Origin: Antedon mediterranea
Lineage: Eukaryota; Echinodermata; Crinoidea; Comatulida; Antedonidae
Direction of reading: 5' to 3'
Assembly (NCBI RefSeq): GCF_964355755.1
Contig: NC_092680.1
Coordinates: 7,789,001 to 7,853,000 of the forward strand
Length of the DNA stretch: 64,000 nucleotides
Below are positions 50,148-62,080 of this stretch, piece by piece (within the stretch, counting starts at the first letter, position 1; each line of letters opens with the position of its first letter). The position numbers and the translations under genes are program-made. The notes beneath the pieces are model-generated. The model was not told the DNA's origin. It worked only from the letters and a program-made list of their open reading frames with translations, and did no database searches.

Positions 50148-51275
50148 GAATCGGCACTATTCACCGCCCTATCTAACATGTTGGGCACAAAACGCATTTG
50201 AACAACATCTTACCATCCTATGTCAAATGGATTAGTTGAACGTTTTCACCGCCAATTAAAGGTTTCGCTTAAGGCTCAAGATGATCCTCAGAAGTGGAGT
50301 GAAACTTTACCTTTAGTTCTTCTGGGTCTCCGGACAGCGGTCAAAGTTGATTTAGGCTGTTCTTCATCGGAACTGGTGTATGGAGCAACCCTGAAACTTC
50401 CAGGGCAGTTTGTCGCGCCTACTGATATCGCCTCACATGAGCCTGCGAATTACGTACATAGATTGCAAAGACACATGCAGAATATTCGACCAGTGCCAAC
50501 ACGAGCGAATCAACGCACCGCACAAATCCACGACGATTTGCGTGAATGTACTCACGTGTTTGTTCGTTGCGATAGCGTAAAGAAACCTATTCAGTCTCCT
50601 TACAATGGGCCATTTAAAGTTTTAAACAGAACTGACAAATACTTTGTTTTGAGCATCGCAGGTAAACATGAAACTGTTAGTTTGGACAGACTAAAAGTCG
50701 CCTATGTAAATAATGGTAAAGCTATTAACAACTTTCCAGAATCGTCAAGGCAACCGGAAGCAGGGCTTTCCCCAACCGCAAGTGCTATTCCAGTCGCACC
50801 TCCGCCACGGCAAACGCGTAGCGGACGACATGTACACTGGCCACGTAAGCTTGCAGATTATGATTGCGGTTGAAGAAATTCTGTTAGTTTATTGTGCTGG
50901 AAGTTTTATACTAGAATCATTTTTTTTTATTCATCGCTCGCTAACATTTCATTTGCGATCTAGAGGGGAGCTGATGTAGAGGCAATTTGCATATGTGTTA
51001 GCAGGTGTAACGAACGGCATGCAAACCTTTTTATTCTTTGTCTCTCTCTCTCAACTACCGACCGTCGAACAAGCAGGACGTATTTATTTTACTTACCGTT
51101 GTTTGTTAACACAAGGAACTTTGCGTATCCTGTACATGTACAGAAGAAACCATTATTATTGGAATATATTATGTGTATATAATTACGGAGCCAAGTATAA
51201 GAAGTTACTAATGATATTTGAACCCAATGCATGCTCTCACAACACAGTATAGTGGGTAAGTTGGATCTCACTAAA
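50148..51275 (+). mobile_element. truncated LTR retrotransposon copy (integrase 3' part and LTR)
   Basis: It carries the TGA and the C-terminal integrase frame (50220-50873), identical to 44860-45513, then the LTR at 50975-51275. It arose by the tandem duplication, not by transposition: there is no 5' LTR and no target duplication at its left end. Confidence 0.9.
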
Positions 51276-51363
51276 CATTTGTTGCTGTTCTGTTTGTGGG
51301 TCAGGATTTTTCAAATAATTTATCTTTAAGCGTAGTTTCCACTAGCAACGCAACGTAACGCGT

Positions 51364-53715
51364 AGTTCATGGGATTTAGCTAAAAATTACCCTTTTTGTT
51401 GCAAGAAAAGTTTTTTTTTGATGAAATGTCTTCTTTAGACCCTACTGAACACATTTATCAACGTTAGGAAATGGCGGCCATTTTCAATAACATACTTGGA
51501 AATGTATCTTGGAAACCGTTAGTCACAGATACGTAATTATGGTGTCAAAATCGTTAGACGCTATGTTTTTATATTCACTTTAAAGAAAAAGTTTGTCCAA
51601 AAATGAATGAAAGTGCTATTTCTAACATTATTGACCTTTGACCTTGATTTATTATATCTCAGCAACCACTAATCGGAGATTAAACAATTTAGGGCTTGAA
51701 TTGTTTAGAAACAACACATTTATATCCAGTCTAATGACATGTTTTTCCCAAAAAAATTGGCGGATTCTAACATTATTGACCTTTGACCCTGATTTATCAT
51801 ATCTTAGCAACCACTAATAGGAGACACACACAATATGGCTCAAAATGTTCAGAAACTACACATTTATATTTAGTCTAATAGCATGTTTTAGCAAAAAATT
51901 GCTGATTCTAACATTATTGACCTTTGACCTAAACACTACAAAAAAATCGCATAACTTTGACAATATTGTACTTATGAATCTATTTTTAGTGTCAAATTGC
52001 ATTTTTTTTCGCAGGGTTATTAAAGTTTTTTTCAAGTTAATAATTTATTTTTCGATCAAATTGAATTGGCATTAAATGACATATTCAACAAACAAATTTC
52101 TAAATATTATTTAGTTTATATTTTGTTAAGAATAGCATCACTCTTGAGGGCATTTTGTTAGGTTGAAACATAGTCTTATTAAGAAAGTCTTTTCTACTAT
52201 ACTACTAGACGTGTTGTTGATAACTGGAATTTTAAAAGATCGATATTAATGCAACATACTGTATTTAGTTTGGTTTAAATTGGCTATCGAGACTCATTAG
52301 GCTGACCACCAATTGCAATATTTTCGCCGTATACAGTAAAAACCTCAATTTTTTAAGGAATTTATTTATTTATTTCAATATAACCATATACAGTAGTACA
52401 ATATAATAGTTCTTATTTCTCAACCGTAGATTGTAATAGTAAATAACGATTATTTACCTGACGTTTCGCCAACTATCAGTTAGCTTTCTCAAATACAGTA
52501 GTGATAGTGATACAGTGGTGTATAGATTTTAACTTTTTATAATTTGTTTTTGTACTTTTTTACGTGAATGTATTGTGTATGTACCATGTTTCTAATTTAA
52601 TTTTTACCATTTTTTTTACCATCGAGTTTAATGCTTTTAATATAAAATATTCAGCTGCGAAGACGATATGAAATAAAATAAACAAACGTGTAAATTTGTA
52701 GGCAGTTTATGGATGAATGCAATATTTTATGCTTATAAATTTAATGTACCAATGGTCTACTTTAAACTAAACATAATAAGTCAACGTTGCAACTCTTTTA
52801 CATTGTAGAGTGCCAATTCACATGTTCTAATAGATGTCCACATAAAAAAGATTCCGGTTGAAATCCTTTTCAAAATAGTTCAAATATTAATAACCATACA
52901 ATAGGCAATTCTTTCTCTAGAAACATGTATGTTCTAAACAATTTGACACTGACAATTTCATATGTACAATATTTTCAAAGTTATGCGATTTAGTGTAGTG
53001 TAAAGTTCAAAGGTCAATGTTAGAATCAGCCATTTTTGCTAAAACATGCCATTATACTATAAATGTGTAGTTTCTGAACATTTTGATCCATATTATGTGT
53101 CTCTCCTATTAGTGATTGCTAAGATATGATAACTCAAGGTCAAATGTCAATATTGTTAGAATTCGCCATTTTTTGCAAAATTATGCCATTAGAGTGAATA
53201 TAAAATGCCAGTGGTCTAATGGTTAGAACATCTGCATATCAAGCAGGCGGTCCGAGTTCGAGTCTCGATTGGGGCGACTTTTTCTTTTCAAATTGTAGTT
53301 ATAAGCCAAAATTAAGTTTGAAATGGCGGCCATTTTGTTTTTCACATTTTAGGGGTGAAGATCTAAAAATTGGACCGGTAAACAGATTTGAATTCAGCAC
53401 CCCAAAATTACCCTAAAACACATGTGTATTCGCTTTTAACACGAAATGCCTAGGCCTACAGCATTTCATTTTTATCAAATCTGGACTAGTCTAATGTGTA
53501 GTTTCTGAACAATTTAAGCCCTAATTGTGTATGTCTCCGATTAGTGGTTGCTAAGATATGATAGATCAAGGTCAAAGGTCAATAATGTTAGAAATAGCAC
53601 TTCCATTCATTTTTGGAAAAACTTTTTCATTAAAGTGAATATAAAAACATATATTCTAACGATGTTGACACCATAATTAAGTATCTGTGACTATAGCGTT
53701 TTCCAAGATACAGAA
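51364..53715. mobile_element. second copy of the DR1 foldback element
   Basis: Copy of 46004-48355 at offset 5,360, including the tRNA-like sequence at 53207-53277 and the perfect DR1 sites at 51632, 51777, 51918 and 53569. Confidence 0.8.
53207..53277 (+). pseudogene. tRNA-like sequence, duplicated copy
   Basis: Same sequence as 47847-47917, with the same broken acceptor stem. Confidence 0.5.
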
Positions 53716-55959
53716 TACGCAACAGTTCTGCAAACATCGTTTGATTTCATGCAGGCATTATTAGAGAGCCTATGGCATTTTGTTACGTTACGTAGATTGC
53801 GTTACGTTGCGTCGCTACTGGGAACCAAGCTTTAGACCTAACTGCAGTTTATTTATAGTTTAATTTCAGATTAGATCTGCATCCTCAGCAAATATCTATC
53901 TAGTCTTATAAAAATCTGAACGGAATTGGTCTAGGCCTATCTGTTCTTAGGCTATATTTTACTTGAAATAAACAAATGAATTGTAAATATTGGAAACTAA
54001 AAACGAAAGAATTGAATTAAATAATGCCATTTGTGTTTTTCAGTCACTATTTCTGTATATACCTTTTTCCAAGCAGTGCATTCGCCTCTAGAAGTTCCTG
54101 CCAGTTACGCAGAGCCATACAAATCGATTTATCCTAATGATAAATCGCGACAGACATACGCCGGCATGGTGACTTGTATGGACGAGGCAATTGGTAACAT
54201 TACAGCCACTTTAAAAACAACAGGACTGTATGATAATACTGTTATTATATTTTCGTCAGGTAACATCTCTTGTGATTACGATAACGATGATTATTTTAGA
54301 TAGTATTAGATATTCTTCCAAGCTTTTTTTTTTTTTTTTAATTTGTTTAAATATATCGGCATTTCTAAAATATATTAAACAGAAATTTGCAGTTTACATC
54401 TCATTATTGCATTTACTACGATTCCTTTATGAGGTTAGGTGGTTTCTAATTGGAATCTCACAGGATATATATTTATTCTTTGATTTTGTCAATAAGAAGA
54501 CTTATTTGTGAATATTTCTTCACGTTTCTCATCGAATTAAATTGAGTAAGATATTAGTAGGCCTAATCATTTTTGGAGGATCACGCTTAAAGCATATGGC
54601 TTCATGCATGTTTCTCCCTATCTACCGAGAATGATTTACTTTGATAAATACCTTATTGTGTTATTATTATTGTTGTGTGGATAAACAAACATGAAACTTG
54701 AATATTGTCACTAAATCATTCTATCGAATAATAGTCATAAATGAGTGCACATACCGCATTAGCTACAGACCACGAAACATATTTACTTTAGCACTTGATT
54801 TAAAAATCCCTTTTACCATTGGATAAGATTGTTGTTGTTATAAGTTGATGAAAGTATGCTTACAACACCGGTTTATCATTTTACACTACCCAAACTTTCT
54901 TTGTAAACAATTCTTTTTAAATTCAAATAGCACACGGCAGAAAGACTACTATGCTTCGTTAAACTAGAAAGTATCTTAGGTGGTTATTTCTATATACCAT
55001 TTATCAATAAAATATTATCTATGAATGTAATCAGGCAATTCACATGACAATATTTCAATATTGAAGTTTTTTTCGAATTGTAAAATCTGATAATCATAGG
55101 CCTAATCATGTTGAAATATAGGATTATATGGAATCTTATATAGCGAGGAGCTAAGTTTAGGCTTACATGCACTGAAGGTATAGGATAAATATAAATTACA
55201 GCGGCAAAAAAAGTGTATGATTGAATGTTAGAAATTATTTTTTCTTTTCAGACAATGGTGGACAGGTTACAGCTGGGGGAAATAACTGGCCATTACGTGG
55301 TTGGAAAAACACACTGTGGGAAGGGGGTGTCCGTGCGGTGGGCTTTGTTCACAGTCCCCTTCTTCCAAAACAAGTTCAAGGAACTATCAACAATGAACTA
55401 ATACACGTCAGTGATTGGTTCCCAACCATTGTAGAGGGATTGGCTCAAGGTGATACTAAAGGTACTAAGCCTCTTGATGGATACAATATATGGCCGTGCA
55501 TTATTAGGTAAGTAAAAGGCTAAATTAGTTTATGCATTTAAAATATTAAACTACTATAAATAAGATACAAATACTTTTACACAAAAGGATATTATATGCA
55601 TTTCAGTTAACGTATTTGTTTGATGTTATTATAATTATTATAAATAAGGTTCTTTACGTGCGTAATAGTTGTCCGGAATATAATCATCTTCCCCAATCCT
55701 TAAATGAAATCCTCTTATCAATGTAACATTATAAACAAATCACATGAATTTTACTTTAAAGATATATTGTCTCTTTTGTAATTTTTTAAATGCAATTTCC
55801 GCATAAATAGTTTACTTTAACTAAAAAGTGAAAAAAAAAAATCTATGAAAAAAATATATAGATGTATAGCATATTTTCTGCCAGATAATGGGGTTTTTGT
55901 TAAAGTTGAACCGTATATTTCGTTTTTTTTTATAATTGAAATCATTCCCGCCCCAGTTT

Positions 55960-56065
55960 TTCCCTATAATAATAATAATAATAACACTAATAATAATAAT
56001 AATAAGATTTTCATAGCGCACAAACTCCAGAGTGCTCAAGGCGCATTTAAAAATAAAAAGAAATA
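55960..56065. repeat. AAT microsatellite and associated short repeat, intron 5 of gene D
   Basis: The trinucleotide run is interrupted by AACACTA, then followed by GATTTTCATAGCGCACAAAC as in gene C. It accounts for the differing short frames on both strands. Confidence 0.6.
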
Positions 56066-57133
56066 AATCATACAAATTCCTGACAAATAAAATGCAATTT
56101 CTTTGGAGGGTCCCCATCCGTTGTCGTTCTGTCGCGGTCCCGGACCCCTACCTAGGTAGTGGATAACTTTTATTCATATTAAACTGCAAAATGGCTTATT
56201 CAAGGTCTGATTTTATTAATCTTTATTTTTTATGTTTTTGAGGGACAATACGTATACATACATCAAAATTATGAATGATACGTATACACATCATGATATT
56301 AAAGCACCAGTTTAAAAAATAGAAACTTATTTATTCTTTGTGTGTAGTAAAAACGACGTCTCTCCACGAAAGGAAATTCTTCATAATATAGATCCATTGA
56401 CAATCATTCAGGGTAAACAGTGGAAAAACAGCCCCTTTGATGTTCGAATAAATGCCGCTCTTAGGTCAGGTGACTGGAAGATTATTACAGGAACCGAAGG
56501 TACATTTTACTACTTTAAAACAAAATTAAAGTCACTATTATTCTTATTCTACCCTGCTTATTCAGATATGCAAATCACTGACGCAGGTCCTGGGCAGCAC
56601 CGTCGGTGTGTACTCTCCAACATGTTTTTAAAGGGGTTTTAGTTTCCCCACTTTTCGACACAGAAAAAGGTTTAGATATCCTTTGGGTGTTTTACTCCTT
56701 ATTGGGTCTACCACACACCTTTCAAAACAGGTCGCGGTAATTGATGCTAAAATTACACTAAATGTTCAATATTTTATACATGACGTTGTAATACGTTATT
56801 CGATATATACTTTTAGAAAGTGATGATTGGGTGGTGCCACCAGATTCTGGTATTACGCCTATTCAACCTGTTGTTGTGAAAAACCAAGTACTGTTTTTGT
56901 TCAACGTAACTGCTGATCCAAGTGAATATAACGATCTATCTGGAAAGTATTCAAAAGTTGTCGATATGATGCTAGAGAAGTTAGCGAGTTACAATAAAAC
57001 CGCAGTACCATGTAAGTTTCCATTGTCGGATCCTTCCTCGGACCCTAAACTTCACGGTGGAGTCTGGGGTCCGTGGCGGTTCAGTAGGAGAGACACGTTG
57101 TTACATTCGTTTTATAGCCAATTCTTGCAATAA

Positions 57134-58193
57134 GGACTTTCAGGACTTTCGTATTTTCGTTCAAAATAACTTCAAACACTATCAATTGTGTACTGTTTCT
57201 AAAGGCACCTCTTTGCCAAAAGTTGATGTGCTTGGATATCCTCCCCCAAATTTACGGTAATAAAATAACCACAAGGCAGGCAGGACAACAATCTGAGATT
57301 TATGTTAGGTAATAAAAAGCAATCAACATAGTATAAAATACATATGTATAATATAATGGAAAATAAGTAAATTACGTATTGAAAATAGAGTATTCTACAT
57401 TTAAGCTTAGAGCTTGCGGATTTGTTTTTGTTTTTCTTTTTGTAAGTTATTAGATTTTTTGATTTTAATAAAATCTTTCTGAAATAAAAAAATGAATTGT
57501 ACAAGACGTTGATGTGCTTAGATGTCTGTCACTAGTAATACTATTTTTATTTTCTGCTACATAATTTTGGTGATTTCTACGTCATAGATCCAATGTTCCC
57601 GGATTCGCATCAGGACGCATGCGCAGCAATAAAAGTCAAAGTCGAATTGCTATAATTATAATAAGTAACTCATGAGTGCATCTTGCATACGACTAGTTTC
57701 CTGACCACAATAAAACATTTATATTTAGTGAAATACCTGTAATAAATTCTAGTAGTACTGACCCTACGTTAATGCCACGTCAGGCCTACAATATTAGCCT
57801 TATTCTTTCCAAAATCCCCTGCAAAAACACACGTCACTTCTCATTGTGAAACACGTATACCTATCTATATCCGTTTTCATTAACAAACACAAAATGAGAG
57901 GCAGTACATGACATTACTTTAAATTATTTCTAACACTTCAAACGCAAATTTTAAACAAGGAATATTTCTTACAAATAACGCCGCTCAACTGTTTGACCTT
58001 TTGACGTAAAAGTTTTAATTATTGTTCTTTCTTCATTAAAAGATGCTTTTTTTTATTGATATTCTATTTAATAATTTAAGAAATAATGAATTATCATCAA
58101 TTATTTTAGTTTAACAATCAGTAGAGTACCGTAAACATTTTGTGTAAGTCAGTTCTGTTTGCTCTGGGTCCCAACTCGAAATGTCCCTATTAT
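57134..58193. other. 3' region of gene D, paralogous to 35967-37022
   Basis: Nearly identical to the sequence behind gene C, with AATAAA-type signals near the same positions. No separate gene. Confidence 0.6.
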
Positions 58194-58257
58194 TTACCTC
58201 CGCCAAGGAGGTATATGTAATCGGTAGCGTGTGTTTGTTTGTTACTTGGCCAAATTG
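58194..58257. repeat. start of the CCTCCGCCAAGGAGG repeat block, second copy
   Basis: TTACCTCCGCCAAGGAGG to TTGGCCAAATTGAA matches 37023-37086. It is then interrupted by a ~1.2-kb insertion, and resumes at 59464. Confidence 0.7.
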
Positions 58258-58276
58258 AACAAGCACGAATGTGCAA

Positions 58277-58599
58277 TACTCGGGGTACAGCGAAAGAAGC
58301 TGTAATGACGTCATAAGACCGGATGTAACGTCACATACACGTCACTAACCGCGCTACCGAATACGGCTATACGGTACCATCTTCGAGACGTGATATGGCT
58401 GCATCCGGTTTGAAATTAAAAAATCCGGCTCTATAGCTTTGAGGACATGTCCCTGTAGTATATTCATGCTAAATCCGAGCTCAATACTACAACGAATAAG
58501 GGGGAGTAGTACTTTATAAATCGCACTTTTTGCTCAATAGTGTCTGGATGGTAGAAGAAGAGGAAAAGATGAGAGTCCTAGACTCAGGTACCCCGAGTA
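58277..58599. repeat. short DNA element with TACTCGGGGTAC termini, copy 1
   Basis: The left end TACTCGGGGTAC and the right end GTACCCCGAGTA are perfect inverted repeats of 12 bp over a 323-bp element. A direct copy lies at 59146. Both are part of the ~1.2-kb insertion absent from the paralogous site at 37086. Confidence 0.65.
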
Positions 58600-58668
58600 A
58601 TAAAACGAGATATACTCTATATCATATTACGTATACAGTATATTTCACCATAAAGTTAAAGAAAAATA

Positions 58669-58745
58669 GGTTTCGCCAGGGCTCGAACAACCGGGACCTT
58701 CTGCGTGTTGTTAAGCAGACTTGACAACCACTACACTACAAAACC
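58669..58745 (-). pseudogene. tRNA-Val-like sequence 1
   Basis: Read in reverse it gives GTAGTGTAGTGGTTGTCAAG (D-arm), CTGCTTAACAACACGCAG (anticodon region with AAC) and GGTTGTTCGAGCCC (T-arm with an extra base). Insertions in the loops make it a pseudogene or SINE head. Confidence 0.5.
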
Positions 58746-58959
58746 TCTTACACTAAAAATGTGGGTTACACAAAGTTTTTTAATCCATTTAAATTACAAA
58801 TAAATATGGTAATAAGCACAAAGCAAAATAAACATGTATAAAAGTGATAATTACCGATTACACAAAATAGTTATTTAAAAAAATAATAAAAATAAGATAT
58901 ACTGTGTATAATTATCATATTGCGTATACAGTACTTTTCACCATAAAATAAAAAAAAAA

Positions 58960-59030
58960 GGTTTCGCCTGGGCTCGAACCAGGTACCTTCTGCGTGTTAA
59001 GCAAACGTGTAACCACTACGCCAAGAAGCC
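58960..59030 (-). pseudogene. tRNA-Val(AAC)-like sequence 2
   Basis: 71 bases in reverse orientation with D-arm GGCGTAGTGGTTACACG, anticodon loop TTAACAC (AAC), a perfect T-arm CCTGG-TTCGAGC-CCAGG and an acceptor stem with two mismatches (GGCTTCT against CGAAACC). It is closer to a working cloverleaf than copy 1, but its place between two repeat elements makes a SINE origin likelier. Confidence 0.5.
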
Positions 59031-59145
59031 GCATATTTTAACTACCTTACGCTGTGTGGTGTGTCACACATTGTGGCTTCTTAATTAAACAAATTAATTA
59101 ACAAACTAGACTCGGGTACCCCGAGTAAAAAGCACGAATGTGCGA

Positions 59146-59463
59146 TACTCGGGGGGTACAGCAAATGAAGCTGTAATGACGTCATAAGACGGGATGTGAC
59201 GTCACATACACATCAATAACCTACCAAATACGGCTATATGGTACCATTTTCGAGACGTTATATGGCTGCATCCGGTTTGAAATCTAAAAATCCGGCTCTA
59301 TAGATTTGAGGACATGTCCCTGTAGTATATTCATGCTAAATCCCAGCTCAATACTACAACTAATAAGGGAGGAGTAGTACTTTAAAAATTGCACTTTTTA
59401 CTCAATAGTGTCCAGATGGTGGAGGAGAAAATGAGTAAGTACTAGACTCGGGTACCCCGAGTA
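59146..59463. repeat. short DNA element with TACTCGGGGTAC-type termini, copy 2
   Basis: About 318 bp and very similar to copy 1 along its length (TACAGC..GAAGCTGTAATGACGTCATA..GGCTGCATCCGGTTTGAAAT). It ends GGGTACCCCGAGTA. A further GACTCGGGTACCCCGAGTA end at 59109-59127 shows that a third, partial unit lies between the two. Confidence 0.65.
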
Positions 59464-59946
59464 AAAAATTGGCCAAGTATGTTGATCTGTTTGGTTTGTG
59501 TGTTTGTTTGTTTGTTTGTCATCACTCTAGCGCTCACAGTTTTGATTCGAATGACTCCAAATTACTACCATACATGTCACCTGGTGCAAGGACAACACTG
59601 TCCAATTTTGGTTAAAATCTGGACCACGGTCCCAATTCGGGACCACTTTTAAAAATTATTTTCAGACCTGCTAGTGTTAAAAGATAGGACAGAATTATCA
59701 AAAGCCGGTGAGCAGTCTTTAATTAACAAGTAAACTAAAATTGCATTTTCTCGAGAACTACTTCTCCACAAAACTTCATTTTTGTACAAGAGGCAACAGT
59801 TATAATTTGTGATTTGTAATTTTAAAACATAAGTTGATTTAATATACAGGTTTTTTGATGCGAATAGTTTAAAAAACCTATTTCTTTTCAAATTCACCCG
59901 TGTGTTTTTCGCGTTGCTGTTTTATTGTTAGTCGACTGAAGCTATT
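59464..59946. repeat. continuation of the repeat block paralogous to 37087-37569
   Basis: It matches the first ~300-bp unit of the block behind gene C, including CTCGAGAACTACTTCTCCAC and GTCGACTGAAGCTATT. It ends at the insertion point of the palindromic element. Confidence 0.7.
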
Positions 59947-60387
59947 TAGACTAGGCTATGAATGAGGTAGGTGCCACCCGGAGAGGTAGAAATTCTCATA
60001 TGACTTTTCTAGACCAGTTTTTTCTGGGGAATCCAAATATATTGGGTAAACGGGCTGTAACCTGAGAACTTTCGCGTGAGGGCGCTTTTTTCAAAATGGC
60101 TGCCAGTTACAGTAGACTATGATATCTTGGCAACCACTGGTCATAGAGAGTTGATTTTGGTGTCAAATTGTTCGGAATGTATGTTCCTATTTGATGTAAT
60201 AGAACATTTTGTCAGAAAATGGCCGGAAATACCTCTATTGACCGTTGACCCAATATTTAACAGATATCATATCTTCGTAACTACTCGACACAGAAAGTTG
60301 TAATTGGTGTCAAACTCTCCAGAATATAGATGTTTATATTCAAACTAATAGAACATTATCTGTAAAAATGACCGGAAATAACGTTAC

Positions 60388-60400
60388 TGACCTTTGACCC
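60388..60400 (-). promoter_or_regulatory. DR1-type nuclear-receptor motif, left arm of the palindromic element
   Basis: TGACCTTTGACCC on the + strand is GGGTCA-A-AGGTCA in reverse, two AGGTCA-like half-sites separated by one base. A weaker site (TGACCGTTGACCC) lies 149 bases upstream at 60239. Binding is untested. Confidence 0.5.
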
Positions 60401-60616
60401 AAAATGCAAGACATTTCTCCCATCTGATCACGTTAATCTTGTCAATTAATTCATTTTGTGCCAATTGGAGGTTGACATTCTCATATTATTTTCTGGACCA
60501 GTTTTTCATGTGCAATCCGAATATATGAGATAAATAAGCCATAACAAGGCCAAGAATTTAATTCTCTTTTACTACATAAATGCTTCCCTTTAGTGTTTCA
60601 GACTGTATGTCGTGTA

Positions 60617-62080
60617 TTAATCTTCAAGATCGCTCACATCACTGCAATCTGAAAAGTCTTCATATTCATTATGTGTAAACAGTTCCTGGACATCAGTGGG
60701 AATCACTGTCTCAATCCATTTAGGCTCCATTTGTTCGTTCCATCCATTGTGTGTACTGTTGTTGACAAAATCATTGACGTCTGCTGATTGCCATTCTTTA
60801 GTAATGAAGTTTGCTCTAAGTATATGAAACTCAAGGGTCTGCTGACATAGTGGCAGTAATGATATATCTGTAATCTTGTTGTGTCTGGAAAACTTTCTGT
60901 TGAAGGTATCATATCTTGCTTGATTTACACTTTTCCCCTTCACTCCATACAATAGTGAAACATACTCTTCAAATTCCTCATACAACTCTTTTGATGGAAC
61001 ATCTGACACTCCAAGGTTGCAGAATGCGTCAACAAATTTTGCTTTTGATTCCAGAAGCTTCCAGCAGGTACGTTTTCCTTTCCGAAAGAAAGCGGAGTTA
61101 TAAGCGTTACATGTGAAAGCATGGAATCCAATAAGGGATGATTTCTGCGCTTTTGTTAAATCAATGTCACTCAATTTCAGTACCTTTCGGTATTTCCCAG
61201 TGTTTGTATCAATAATTACCCTCTGCCCATCATCTATGATGAGATAGTGCAATGACTGGAATATCAATGTCTCCAGAATGGGAACGAATTATTGCTACGC
61301 CTTGATTGTTATTTGTTAAAGCATGCTTTGCATGCAGGATGACTTTTGTGTAGGCTTCTTCTTCCGGCTACTATTAAGCTCCGGAACCAATACAACATCT
61401 CAGTTAGTAACGTAGATGCATTCTTTGTACGATGAAAAGTAGGTAACATCAATCCTCATATCTGTTAGAATGCTTTCTTTCTTTGACACTAGTACACAGC
61501 GAATAAGCTCAATCAATCTGGTCTTGTTCTCGCCGTTGGCAAGGAAATTGTTGAAATCACGGCCAACTTTGATATTGTTGAGCTTACAATTACTTTTGGT
61601 GCAATACCGCGTATGTTTCTCTCAACAGACTTAATGCTTTTTGGCAGGTATGCATCGGTAACAATATCAACACGCTTGTATCCTTTAGGGATGCTGTTGA
61701 AAACCTTTGCTACAAGATCCTCGTACGTATCAGGGTAAGATGTAAATGTTCTGATTAATGCCATCAAGTCAACAACATAGGCAATGACAGTAGCCTTTGC
61801 TGGCAGTGCCCGACCAGGATCTATAACATCTGTTGAACTTTCGATGAGAATTTCCATTAGGACACTTTTCTGAGTTGTTCGTCTTGTCCCATCTGCATTA
61901 GCCAGGCTTAGCGGGACAGGGGTAAGTGGATACTCAAAGGCTTTCTTAAAGTCAATTATTCTACCATGCTTTGTTGAGGTGGCAAGAAGCTTTCCTAAAA
62001 CATCCCGATTAGCTTATATTACTTTTACTTTCCCATTTGCCTTGATTTCTAGTTTCTTCCCACTATTCGAAAATAAAGTG
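60617..62080 (-). pseudogene. PIN/XPG-like nuclease-family protein gene, left-arm copy (degraded)
   Basis: Read leftwards, the N-terminal part is in the loop and inner arm: a frame with one stop at about 62016, containing ANRDVLGKLLAT, EYPLTPVPLSLANADG and PGRALPAKATV, then DLMALIRTF, RVDIVTDAYLP and SIKSVERNIRG. After frame breaks between 61513 and 61267, the C-terminal part (60617-61267, 216 residues) runs through SLIGFHAFT.. and ends in an acidic DCSDVSDLED. This order matches a protein family I recall from fish, cnidarian and other animal genomes, which is related to PIN/FEN1-like nucleases and often linked to mobile DNA. In this copy the acidic EEADT motif is altered and the DID segment is missing. 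It is the only copy that retains the N-terminal region. Confidence 0.65.

Larger units (their letters stand above)
50148..55507 (+). repeat. 5,360-bp tandem duplication, copy 2
   Basis: It begins with integrase sequence fused to the end of sulfatase exon 5 and ends at the normal exon 5 donor (GTAAGT at 55508). The junction shares one G between the two ends (44788 and 50148). Confidence 0.92.
39726..57133 (+). pseudogene. ARSB: arylsulfatase B-like gene D, disrupted by retrotransposon, tandem duplication and frameshift
   Basis: Exons: 1, 39726-40031; 2, 40513-40699; 3, 40889-41052; 4, 48684-48899; 5, 49892-50147; a second 4, 54044-54259; a second 5, 55252-55507; 6, 56348-56499; 7, 56817-57133. 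Leader, VADDYG, Cys89 in CTPTRS, GKWHLG and DNGG are all present. Three kinds of damage are visible. A 4.8-kb LTR element sits in intron 3 in the same orientation. A 5,360-bp tandem duplication repeats exons 4 and 5, and the first exon 5 is joined directly to retrotransposon sequence, so it has lost its GT donor. Both copies of exon 4 have two extra T bases in a T run (CCTTTTTCC against CCTTTCC in gene C), which shifts the frame; joining one copy of each exon gives 1,598 bases, not a multiple of three. The T-run difference could be a read error. Confidence 0.85.

Noticed and set aside
60916-61116. Frames antisense to the nuclease-like gene (also 62492-62719 and 62620-62820)
   Set aside because: They are shadows of the coding strand, duplicated because the arms are inverted copies.
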